Below are positions 15,449 to 21,040 of a stretch of 38,945 nt of DNA, piece by piece (positions within the stretch are counted from its first letter, which is position 1; every line of letters begins with the position of its first letter). The notes under the pieces are model-generated. The model did not search any database. It had not been told where the DNA came from and saw only the letters and a program-made list of their open reading frames with translations. The DNA is from a virus: positions 1-38,945 of the IMG/VR virus record IMGVR_UViG_3300035183_000236; one strand, written 5' to 3'. Made by a program: the position numbers and the translations under genes.

Positions 15449-16099
15449 TTATTGTCCTTTTCTTGGAGAATAACCGGCAAAAATTACACCCAAATTTGCT
15501 GCATCATTTATAAGCATATCCGTTTTATTCCTAAGATCTTCGATCGCTTTATCAAGCTTGAATGAGTGTAAACTGTATCCTTTTGCACTTCTTGCGAAGT
15601 TAAAGAGTGATAATCCGTGTACAGCAGCACGATAAAACAATCCTTTGTTTGTCAGGACAAGAAATTTACCTAAAGGATCTTTAGGTTTTTCTCCTGTAAG
15701 TCTCAGTGGATTTTTGACATTATTTTCGTTTTTTATTCCTACACTGGATTCATTTTCCACTGGCTGTCTGGCTAACAGCACAGCCAAGTGCATAATGTTC
15801 CATTTGTAGTTATGTTCAGGAAATTCCCATACATAACCATTGAATTTTTTCTTTTTCACGTCTTCAAATTCAGGTTCTTCGTCGGCTTGTTCTATTTTTA
15901 TAACTTTTATTTCAAATGCTTTTTCTATTGTTTCGAGCCAATCGACAATGACATTATGCCTTTCCGAGATAAATTTGTTCTTGAAACCTACATACTTTAA
16001 TTTCTTTTCTTTCACCAAATTCCCAAAGACACCTCCAGCACAGATACGCTCAACGAAGTGCATAGGTTTATCTTTTGTGGATGTATACAGGTAGCACAT
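15449..16099 (-). CDS. Hypothetical protein, 216 aa
   Basis: The protein begins MCYLYTSTKDKPMHF and contains two Trp/His patches (YVWEFPEHNYKWNIMHL) and a Lys-rich middle. It lies 1 base from each neighbour, so it is part of the same operon as the ligase cluster. No family recognised; it may be a further component of the pathway. Confidence 0.55.
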   Translation of the reverse strand: MCYLYTSTKDKPMHFVERICAGGVFGNLVKEKKLKYVGFKNKFISERHNVIVDWLETIEKAFEIKVIKIEQADEEPEFEDVKKKKFNGYVWEFPEHNYKWNIMHLAVLLARQPVENESSVGIKNENNVKNPLRLTGEKPKDPLGKFLVLTNKGLFYRAAVHGLSLFNFARSAKGYSLHSFKLDKAIEDLRNKTDMLINDAANLGVIFAGYSPRKGQ

Positions 16100-16100
16100 A

Positions 16101-16292
16101 TTACATATTCTTCATGAAGTTTTTCACGACATGGTACTCATTTTTGGTCACGGGAAGGCCACCAATAAGTTTTGGACCTTCCTTGGTCCATTTGAAACGT
16201 GACCAATGATCCCATCCGGTTTTCGTGAATACATCCACGATTCCCCTGCTGACAACAAAAAACTCAACTCCTTCCACATTGATTCCTGGCAT
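16101..16292 (-). CDS. Hypothetical protein, 63 aa
   Basis: A small compact protein (MPGINVEGVEFFVVSRG start) carries aromatic residues (WDHWSRFKW). A clear TAGGAG ribosome site supports the start. No domain recognised. Confidence 0.55.
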   Translation of the reverse strand: MPGINVEGVEFFVVSRGIVDVFTKTGWDHWSRFKWTKEGPKLIGGLPVTKNEYHVVKNFMKNM

Positions 16293-16301
16293 TTTTTGCT
16301 C

Positions 16302-16676
16302 CTATGAATGGATGACACACTTAACTTTGGAAGCCTTAATAGCTTCCATGCAAACAGGACAGGGTTTCGCGTTGCGTAATTCTCCTTTCTTGGAAAACCG
16401 GAGCACGATAAGAGTGTCCGCATCTGCTCCGCGAATCAATGCGTCCACTTCTGCATGGAGAAATTGCCTTTTGTCTTGGCCTGCTAACTTTGCAAAATAA
16501 GCTTGCTTGGGATGCGTTTTTACATACGAGTTCATCCCAACCGAGATTATCTTGTTCTTTTTTAACGCGATGGCCACGTGCCTTTGTTGACCGACCATTT
16601 TTTGCGTTATTTTCCTGCCCATCCTAAGAATGTCATCAAAAATATCACGATCAACCAAAAGGCTAAAGTTAGCCAT
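16302..16676 (-). CDS. Zinc-dependent cytidine/deoxycytidylate deaminase-fold protein
   Basis: The zinc signature is present in 124 residues: His-Ala-Glu in FLHAEVDAL (about 73-81), and Pro-Cys-x-x-Cys in AKPCPVCMEA (about 103-112). RHVAIALKKNKIISVGMNSY is the usual N-terminal strand pair. It probably deaminates a cytosine-containing nucleotide, although nucleotide specificity is not readable. It follows the ligase cluster on the same strand and could feed dUMP synthesis or a modified-base route. Confidence 0.75.
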   Translation of the reverse strand: MANFSLLVDRDIFDDILRMGRKITQKMVGQQRHVAIALKKNKIISVGMNSYVKTHPKQAYFAKLAGQDKRQFLHAEVDALIRGADADTLIVLRFSKKGELRNAKPCPVCMEAIKASKVKCVIHS

Positions 16677-16693
16677 AGCGCTAATCCCACTTT

Positions 16694-16981
16694 TTATTTT
16701 ACACCAACTAATCCTTTAACTCGTCCTGCATTACCGAAGCCTCTACCTGAGCCATCGTAGTAGCATCCACCATGACAGTTGGCGAAGCCAGTACCATCGC
16801 CGTGTCCGTTTCCGTATCCATCACCATCTCCGTATCCGCTGCCATTTCTGACACCATAGCCATAGCCGTAGCCGTCCCCGCAACTGTAACCACATCCAAA
16901 ACCCATGCCGTCGTAGTAGCCATAGCCGTACCCGTCACCACGGCCTCCAACATCTTCATCATTATCACCAACTGGTAGCAT
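16694..16981 (-). CDS. Gly/Tyr/Asp-rich low-complexity protein
   Basis: Nearly the whole 95 residues are GYG, DGYG and GDG steps (for example GDGYGYGYYDG and GYGDGDGYGNGHGDG), with scattered Cys and His (GFGCGYSCGDG, NCHGGCYYDG). I chose the ATG at 16981 because it overlaps the previous TAA as TAATG with GGGGG upstream; an ATG 12 bases earlier is possible. Such proteins could bind metal or phase-separate, but no function is known. Confidence 0.6.
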   Translation of the reverse strand: MLPVGDNDEDVGGRGDGYGYGYYDGMGFGCGYSCGDGYGYGYGVRNGSGYGDGDGYGNGHGDGTGFANCHGGCYYDGSGRGFGNAGRVKGLVGVK

Positions 16982-17283
16982 TAAAGCCCCCATTTGTCGT
17001 GAACTGGAACGGAAAACACTTCGCTGTGAGCGGGAATGTCTACATCATCTATTTTTCGAATTTCTGCGTCTTTTGGATTTCGAATCACTCCGTCGAACCC
17101 TACAGAAGACCAACGGAACACCCACACAGCGTTTGACAAGTAGATACGTCCATCCTTTCGTGTTACATCCCCTGCAAAAATCCAACCACGGTCTACAACC
17201 ACAACAGCACGGTTGCCGGATGGCTTTGAATCAGCACGCACATATTCAACACCATTGATTGTGATTTTGTTTTCCTGAGTCAT
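16981..17283 (-). CDS. Conserved small phage protein (DUF6948-like)
   Basis: The protein carries RAVVVVDRGWIFAGDV, GRIYLSNAVWVFRWSSVGFDGVI and NPKDAEIRKIDDVDIPA. I associate this arrangement with a small family widespread in phages, probably DUF6948, of unknown function. An AAGGAGTAAATC site precedes the ATG. The stop overlaps the next start. Confidence 0.6.
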   Translation of the reverse strand: MTQENKITINGVEYVRADSKPSGNRAVVVVDRGWIFAGDVTRKDGRIYLSNAVWVFRWSSVGFDGVIRNPKDAEIRKIDDVDIPAHSEVFSVPVHDKWGL

Positions 17284-17296
17284 GATTTACTCCTTT

Positions 17297-17368
17297 CTAA
17301 AAAGTCATTAAGAACAAAATTACAAACCAAACGGCTAAAGTTAGCAACAGTACAAGCCCCGTTTTCAT
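17297..17368 (-). CDS. 23-aa single-span membrane peptide
   Basis: The peptide MKTGLVLLLT...AVWFVILFLMTF is almost entirely hydrophobic after a Lys. A perfect ribosome site (AAGGAGACAATC-ATG) precedes it, and the next gene follows closely. Very short phage membrane peptides are known but rarely annotated. Its role (lysis timing, superinfection exclusion, host membrane protein control) is open. Confidence 0.55.
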   Translation of the reverse strand: MKTGLVLLLTLAVWFVILFLMTF

Positions 17369-17386
17369 GATTGTCTCCTTGGTGAA

Positions 17387-17463
17387 TGGTGGGCCGTACA
17401 GGATTCGAACCTGTAACCCGCCGATTATGAGTCGGCTGCTCTAACCGATTAAGCTAACGGCCC
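17387..17463 (-). tRNA. tRNA-Ile2 (anticodon CAU)
   Basis: On the minus strand the 77-nt cloverleaf has a 7-bp acceptor stem GGGCCGT/ACGGCCC, discriminator A, and an encoded CCA end. The T-loop is GGTTCGAATCC, and the anticodon arm GCCGACTCATAATCGGC has loop CTCATAA. The arm matches bacterial tRNA-Ile2 (as in ileX) rather than Met tRNAs. The CAU anticodon would be changed to lysidine-AU by host TilS and read AUA codons, which are common in AT-rich phage genes. Confidence 0.9.
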
Positions 17464-17471
17464 TCTTGTTC

Positions 17472-17762
17472 CTAAATGCGTCCTACCAGAACATCCCACA
17501 AAACTGTACTTTCCCCTCCGTAAGTAGTAATAGGGAGACGATGTAATATCCAGAGTAGGTCATCAGGAAGGTATTCTATTTTTCTACCTTCCATCAAATC
17601 TTTTGTGGCATGTGAAAAGAATTCCAGCCTTCTCGCTGAGTTATCTATTCCTCTACCTATTGCTTCAGCTACCCTGATAGATTCCATGAATTCAGGGAGA
17701 TCCTGTAATCCTTGTTGACAAACGAGCCAGAGAAATTCTCTGAAGTATTTTGTAACACTCAT
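17472..17762 (-). CDS. Hypothetical protein, 96 aa
   Basis: A helical protein starts MSVTKYFREFLWLVCQQG and ends DVLVGRI, preceded by a GGGAG ribosome site. It lies 8 bases upstream of the tRNA on the same transcript. No family recognised. Confidence 0.55.
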   Translation of the reverse strand: MSVTKYFREFLWLVCQQGLQDLPEFMESIRVAEAIGRGIDNSARRLEFFSHATKDLMEGRKIEYLPDDLLWILHRLPITTYGGESTVLWDVLVGRI

Positions 17763-17780
17763 TTTTTGCTACTCCCTTCT

Positions 17781-17981
17781 TCAAATTTCTTTTTTGAAAA
17801 TCACAGTGCCTCCTGAAAGTACGAGAACTATTTTTCTATTCTCATCTGTGATGTATCCATTTACTGTTTTCTTTTTCAGTACAGATTCTGCCCGTTTCAG
17901 GTGGGGAGTGCCTCCGAGAAATAAGTTCCTTTCTAGGAACTTATTGCCGTTCTGGATCATTTCGATTGGGAAGTATCTCAT
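17781..17981 (-). CDS. Hypothetical protein, 66 aa
   Basis: The protein begins MRYFPIEMIQNG and ends IVLVLSGGTVIFKKEI, with a basic middle (LKRAESVLKKKTV). An AAAGGAAAAAGCAAA-ATG start context supports expression. No domain recognised. Confidence 0.55.
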   Translation of the reverse strand: MRYFPIEMIQNGNKFLERNLFLGGTPHLKRAESVLKKKTVNGYITDENRKIVLVLSGGTVIFKKEI

Positions 17982-18002
17982 TTTGCTTTTTCCTTTCTGG
18001 TT

Positions 18003-18221
18003 TTAGGAATCAAATTCGTCTTCGTCAGACGTTTGGAGTATTTCGAGAATTGCGTCGCTCGAAATTTCTCCTAAAGCTGCCAGAGACGCACTGGCATAGG
18101 CCCTAGCTACTGCTCTATGGTGAGGGTCCGAACTAGACTTCGCCATCGAGGATGCTAATTGTCGGAGCTTATTAAGGGCCTGTGCTGCTACGTCACGTTG
18201 TTCACGAATCGCTTTGATCAT
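18003..18221 (-). CDS. Hypothetical helical protein, 72 aa
   Basis: An Ala-rich helical protein (QRDVAAQALNKLRQLA, ARAYASASLAALGE) ends in an acidic tail QTSDEDEFDS. The start context is weak, but spacing to both neighbours fits the operon. Function unknown. Confidence 0.5.
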   Translation of the reverse strand: MIKAIREQRDVAAQALNKLRQLASSMAKSSSDPHHRAVARAYASASLAALGEISSDAILEILQTSDEDEFDS

Positions 18222-18226
18222 TTGGA

Positions 18227-18646
18227 TTACGAAATAAGAGCACGTCCCATGATGAATGTTTTTCCGGTGATATGTGCATCACCGGATACTTGTACCTCAT
18301 CAAGTAAAAAACATTTTCCAGATATTTTTGCGTTTCCGAATACCCTTACATTATTTTTCAAATACACATTTCCAAAAATTTTTGCGTTTTCAAAAACGTG
18401 AGCAAATTCCTTGATGTTCGCTTTATCACTAACCTGAGCATCGTCTGATACGGTTGCTCTATCATATACACATGCATCATCAGCGATCCAGCAGTTTCCT
18501 AGTTGTGATAGGTTCAATTCATTCTCAACCCATCCACCTAATTGCCCTGCCTTGACGTTACCGAAATCACGCAACGCTTTAATGCGGTACAAGGTTTTTC
18601 CTTCGACAATCCGTGTTTCGTCAGTGAGCACGTATTTCTTTTCCAT
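18227..18646 (-). CDS. Left-handed beta-helix repeat protein of phage type
   Basis: The N-terminal part LTDETRIVEGKTLYRIKALRDFG and AGQLGGWVENELNLSQLGNCW is the conserved lead-in of a common phage protein. It is followed by about ten short repeats such as ATVSDDAQVSDKAN and VFENAKIFGNVYLKNNV. The 5-6 residue hydrophobic period predicts a left-handed beta-helix as in hexapeptide acyltransferases, but no catalytic His is evident. Ribosome site AAAGGAG. Function unknown. Confidence 0.7.
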   Translation of the reverse strand: MEKKYVLTDETRIVEGKTLYRIKALRDFGNVKAGQLGGWVENELNLSQLGNCWIADDACVYDRATVSDDAQVSDKANIKEFAHVFENAKIFGNVYLKNNVRVFGNAKISGKCFLLDEVQVSGDAHITGKTFIMGRALIS

Positions 18647-18668
18647 TGGAAATCTCCTTTCTTTGGAG

Positions 18669-18695
18669 AAAAAAAAAGTCCACCGATTGGTGGAC
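18669..18695 (-). terminator. Strong rho-independent terminator after the AcrIII-1-like gene
   Basis: On the minus strand GTCCACC-AATC-GGTGGAC (7 bp, tetraloop) is followed by nine T. It closes the transcript carrying the structured RNA and the anti-CRISPR-like gene. Confidence 0.88.
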
Positions 18696-18714
18696 TACAG
18701 AAAAGAGAGGTTAA

Positions 18715-19059
18715 TTATATTAGCCACCACTCGATGGTTGCCCCCTCTGGGAGGGCAGTAGCACCTTTGGGAATCTTTGGTCCTACATACAGGCCTACGA
18801 TAGCTTTATCGTCACGGTAGAGCTTAACACTCACCCGGTTTGCCTCGATTTGGTAACCTAGGATGACAGAGAAGATTCTGGCAGTGTCGGCGTGCCTTAC
18901 CGCCGATATAATCGGCGTCCACACAGTATTCAACATTAGGCGCACCGTGTCTGCGCTGATAGGTATGGGAGCACGCCCGCACCCTTCTCGTGTTTCCTCA
19001 AGCTGGGTTTCTCTGTCCAACATAGACAGAGAGAATTCGTTACAAATATAGATAGCCAT
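18715..19059 (-). CDS. DUF1874 protein, AcrIII-1-like anti-CRISPR ring nuclease
   Basis: At 114 residues it has the length of STIV B116/AcrIII-1. It shows MAIYICNEFSLSML, then SAVRHADTARIFSVILG, IEANRVSVKL, DKAIVGLYVGPKIPKGA and the typical ending EGATIEWWLI. The His in VRHADTA aligns by position with the catalytic His47 of AcrIII-1. Known members cut cyclic tetra-adenylate (cA4) and so switch off type III CRISPR effectors in the host cytoplasm. An upstream TTG would add 5 residues; I chose the ATG at 19059 with AAAGGAG before it. It is the only protein gene downstream of the perfect promoter at 19727. Confidence 0.82.
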   Translation of the reverse strand: MAIYICNEFSLSMLDRETQLEETREGCGRAPIPISADTVRLMLNTVWTPIISAVRHADTARIFSVILGYQIEANRVSVKLYRDDKAIVGLYVGPKIPKGATALPEGATIEWWLI

Positions 19060-19086
19060 TTTGGCTCCTTTCAAGGGACTGATGAC

Positions 19087-19720
19087 AAGGCTACCTCTTC
19101 GATAGCCTTGCTCTCAATTCCTTTCAGTGCTTTCGCCGTACAGGGAATCGAAGGGCACGCCGAGGATTCGAGTGAAATCCTATTCAGGCTGCGTGCAGGA
19201 TTCTCCGGCCTGTTTGGGTCAAGCACCGGGAATAGAGTCGAGGGGTTCATTTTCTATAGCGATTCTGGCCAACCGTGCGGTGACCCTCTATCGGATTTCC
19301 CGATTCCGCACTACCAGATTGTCCTACCGCGCACGGACCATCCCTTTTGGGGACTTTATGCTAGTCGCTTCGCCAACAGTGCCACGGATGCCAACCCGCA
19401 GCACTGCTGACTCGAAGGCAGGTTTCGCACTACATCGCTGGCTCTCCGACCAGCTTTCCATAGTCGCGTCTATGTCGTTCGGCACTGAATCTCGGTTTGT
19501 CTGTGGGGCATTGCTTTTATTAACTGCACCCTACCTTACGCCGTTCCAGTCCAATTGCACTAAAAATAATTTTTATACAGCGCAACTGCTTTTGCCTTTT
19601 CCCGCACCCATATGGGCAGGATCATGCGCGCCTTGCCTTCTAGTTTTTTTCTAAAAGCTTTTTCTAAAACTTTTAGAATTTTTGCATTGTGAAAGAACGA
19701 TGACTGTTTTCTCAGTCTAT
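19087..19720 (-). ncRNA. Long structured RNA (~630 nt) upstream of the anti-CRISPR gene
   Basis: No convincing ORF covers this stretch, but a perfect promoter faces it and the sequence is full of compensating stems on the minus strand. A GACTG/CAGTC hairpin lies at the 5' end, and a palindrome CTAAAAGTTTTAG follows. GTGCGG...CCGCAC (6 bp) encloses an ATCGG/CCGAT hairpin. AATCCT/AGGATT overlaps GCACGC/GCGTGC as a possible pseudoknot. An 8-bp hairpin CAAGGCTA/TAGCCTTG ends it. The last hairpin lacks a T-run, so the RNA may read into the AcrIII-1-like gene. Size, phage setting and a nearby tRNA recall large ornate RNAs such as GOLLD or ROOL, but I cannot confirm either. Confidence 0.7.
19662..19678. 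repeat. 17-bp palindrome, copy 1
   Basis: TTCTAAAACTTTTAGAA lies near the 5' end of the long RNA. Its reverse complement occurs exactly at 20916-20932. It may be an operator or an RNA hairpin. Confidence 0.6.
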
Positions 19721-19726
19721 GTTGTT

Positions 19727-19755
19727 ATTATACAACACTTCCAAGGCTATGTCAA
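19727..19755 (-). promoter_or_regulatory. Perfect sigma-70 promoter for the long RNA and AcrIII-1-like gene
   Basis: On the minus strand TTGACA (19755-19750), 17 bases, and TATAAT (19732-19727) match consensus exactly. The start is expected near 19720. About 100 bases separate it from the tandem terminators upstream, so this is an independent transcription unit. Confidence 0.9.
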
Positions 19756-19851
19756 ATTGACGCGCCGCAGCGGTTTTGCAGCTTTGGGCTTGTCGCCGCT
19801 TTTTGTTGACCGACCTTTTTCGGCGCAGTCACAGTGCGAGGAACTGGGCAT

Positions 19852-19880
19852 AAAAAAAAACCGCACCTATGCTGGCGCGG
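19852..19880 (-). terminator. Second of two tandem terminators
   Basis: On the minus strand CCGCGCC-AGCATA-GGTGCGG (7 bp with one G-U) is followed by nine T. It backs up the terminator 18 bases upstream. Confidence 0.8.
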
Positions 19881-19897
19881 CTGTAGGATCAAAGGAC

Positions 19898-19924
19898 AAA
19901 AAAAAAGCCCGCGGTTAAGCGGGC
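19898..19924 (-). terminator. First of two tandem terminators, after the 213-aa gene
   Basis: On the minus strand GCCCGC-TTAACC-GCGGGC is followed by nine T. It lies 15 bases after the stop of the GC-rich gene. Confidence 0.9.
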
Positions 19925-19939
19925 TTTCTGAGTTCCACG

Positions 19940-20581
19940 TTATGCCGTGGCGGTTTGGGCTTCGGCCTTGGCCTTGCGAACCTTGGCTTTGGCGGGTGCG
20001 GGCTTGGTGACCGTGACGGGACCCGGCTGCCGCGACTCTGCGCCGATCGTGCGGGGCTGCGCGAGTGCTACATCGATCCTTTCGGCTTGCTTGTCGGCCT
20101 TAGCAGCCCGCAATGCGGCCAAGTCGGCGGTAGCTTGGGCATCGCCCTTTTCTGCGAAGCGGGCGATAGTCTTGATGATCAGGGTACGCTTTTCAGCGTA
20201 AGCAATCTTGCGCCGGGGGCCACGTTCAGCGCCCTCATTATAATGTTGGGCACGATACTTGGCCATAAGCGACATGGCCACGGATGCCACGGTCAGGGCT
20301 TGTGCGCGTCCCGCACGCGCCGAGTTAGCAGCATCCGAGTTATCCCCCCTTTCGGGAGCTTCCCGCCAAGCGGGATGCATGGATGCCACGAAGCGGTGCA
20401 CTGCCTTATATTCAGGCGTGCCGCGCGTGAAAGCGTTATCGCCAAAGGTGTCTTCAACCTTCGGCCACAAATCCCGCCATTTGGCGGTAGATCCTTCGGT
20501 AGTCTTAACCGCCGATTGCACTTCGGCGGCCAGCTTGTCAGGAACGTTCACCGCGCCTTTGCCTTCGATTTCGACTTGCAT
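19940..20581 (-). CDS. GC-rich basic-tailed protein, 213 aa, function unknown
   Basis: The protein begins MQVEIEGKGAVNVPDKLAAEV, has Ala/Arg-rich helices in the middle (ARAGRAQALTVASVAMSLMAKYRAQ), and ends in a Lys/Ala/Pro tail (TKPAPAKAKVRKAKAEAQ). The tail recalls histone-H1-like or other nucleoid-binding proteins, so DNA binding is possible. Base composition is clearly higher in GC than flanking phage genes, which suggests recent transfer. A GTG/ATG further upstream adds 5 residues; the ATG at 20581 has GGGAG 8 bases before it. It is second in a two-gene cassette bounded by a promoter and two terminators. Confidence 0.7.
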   Translation of the reverse strand: MQVEIEGKGAVNVPDKLAAEVQSAVKTTEGSTAKWRDLWPKVEDTFGDNAFTRGTPEYKAVHRFVASMHPAWREAPERGDNSDAANSARAGRAQALTVASVAMSLMAKYRAQHYNEGAERGPRRKIAYAEKRTLIIKTIARFAEKGDAQATADLAALRAAKADKQAERIDVALAQPRTIGAESRQPGPVTVTKPAPAKAKVRKAKAEAQTATA

Positions 20582-20601
20582 GGTGCATTCTCCCAAGTAA
20601 G

Positions 20602-20796
20602 TTATGCCAGAACGTCGAAAAGGTAATCCGGTTCCAGACCGAATTCCTCGCAGAAAACCGCTTCGACGTCATCACCATCGAGCAATGCCCGATGCACTGC
20701 CTTCATTCCTTCGTTGTACTGCGCGAAAGCTTCCATATATGAAAGCTTGTCGCGTTTCATAAGAATGCGGATGATTTCCTCACGTCCAGACTTCAT
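20602..20796 (-). CDS. Conserved small phage protein, 64 aa
   Basis: The protein begins MKSGREEIIRILMKRDKLSY and ends in EEFGLEPDYLFDVLA, an acidic 'FGLEPDYxFDLL'-type ending that I have seen in many short phage/prophage proteins of unknown function. I chose the ATG at 20796, with GGGAG 6 bases before it, over an in-frame start at 20856 that lies upstream of the predicted transcription start. First gene of the GC-rich cassette. Confidence 0.6.
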   Translation of the reverse strand: MKSGREEIIRILMKRDKLSYMEAFAQYNEGMKAVHRALLDGDDVEAVFCEEFGLEPDYLFDVLA

Positions 20797-20815
20797 AGTC
20801 AATCTCCCAAGTGAT

Positions 20816-20838
20816 GATTGTGAGCCAACCTCACAATC
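20816..20838. promoter_or_regulatory. Inverted repeat at the cassette transcription start (operator or leader hairpin)
   Basis: GATTGTGAG and CTCACAATC form a perfect 9-bp inverted repeat with a 5-base centre. It lies where transcription from the 20847-20875 promoter should start, so it is either an operator or a 5' stabilising hairpin. Confidence 0.55.
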
Positions 20839-20846
20839 TAAGAAGC

Positions 20847-20875
20847 ATTGTAGCACGGCTTAGGCAATAACGCAA
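20847..20875 (-). promoter_or_regulatory. Probable sigma-70 promoter for the 64-aa/213-aa cassette
   Basis: On the minus strand TTGCGT (20875-20870), 17 bases, TACAAT (20852-20847). The -10 matches 5 of 6, the -35 only 3 of 6. The position and spacing fit the downstream genes. Confidence 0.5.
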
Positions 20876-20915
20876 GCTCGCGCTATACCGCGTTTAAGGT
20901 ACTGCGCGCAGCACG

Positions 20916-20932
20916 TTCTAAAAGTTTTAGAA
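20916..20932. repeat. 17-bp palindrome, copy 2
   Basis: TTCTAAAAGTTTTAGAA is the exact reverse complement of the copy at 19662-19678. It is followed by a TTTCAC-AAG-GTGAAA hairpin. Confidence 0.6.
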
Positions 20933-21040
20933 ATTTCACAAGGTGAAAAGTTTGCCGATATCGCACGGTGTCGGCGCTGCTAAGTCTATGTATGGAAAAG
21001 ATGTACTAGAAATCCCTTTTAAATCAATAAGATAGATCAA

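Noticed and set aside
16708-16971. 87-aa ORF MVIMMKMLEAVVTG in a second frame of the Gly-rich gene
   Set aside because: It is a repeat-driven shadow with no ribosome site; the Gly/Tyr/Asp frame fits the operon start by TAATG.
17387-17463. tRNA-Met for the CAU anticodon tRNA
   Set aside because: The anticodon stem-loop CGACTCATAATCG equals bacterial tRNA-Ile2 and lacks features of initiator or elongator Met tRNA.
18707-18725. TATAAT overlapping the stop of the AcrIII-1-like gene as a promoter for the genes to the left
   Set aside because: There is no acceptable -35 at 16-18 bases, and a transcript would meet the strong terminator at once.
19108-19654. Plus-strand ORFs of 100 and 175 aa inside the long RNA
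   Set aside because: They oppose a perfect minus-strand promoter, lack ribosome sites and resemble no protein; structured RNA explains the region better.
19955-20626. 223-aa plus-strand ORF over the 213-aa gene
   Set aside because: It is an open frame caused by high GC. The minus-strand gene has ribosome site, promoter, tandem terminators and operon partner.
20816-20838. A lac operator or CRP site
   Set aside because: The half-sites ATTGTGAG/CTCACAAT look like lacO, and TGTGA/TCACA looks like CRP, but the centre spacing is wrong for both (5 and 7 bases).
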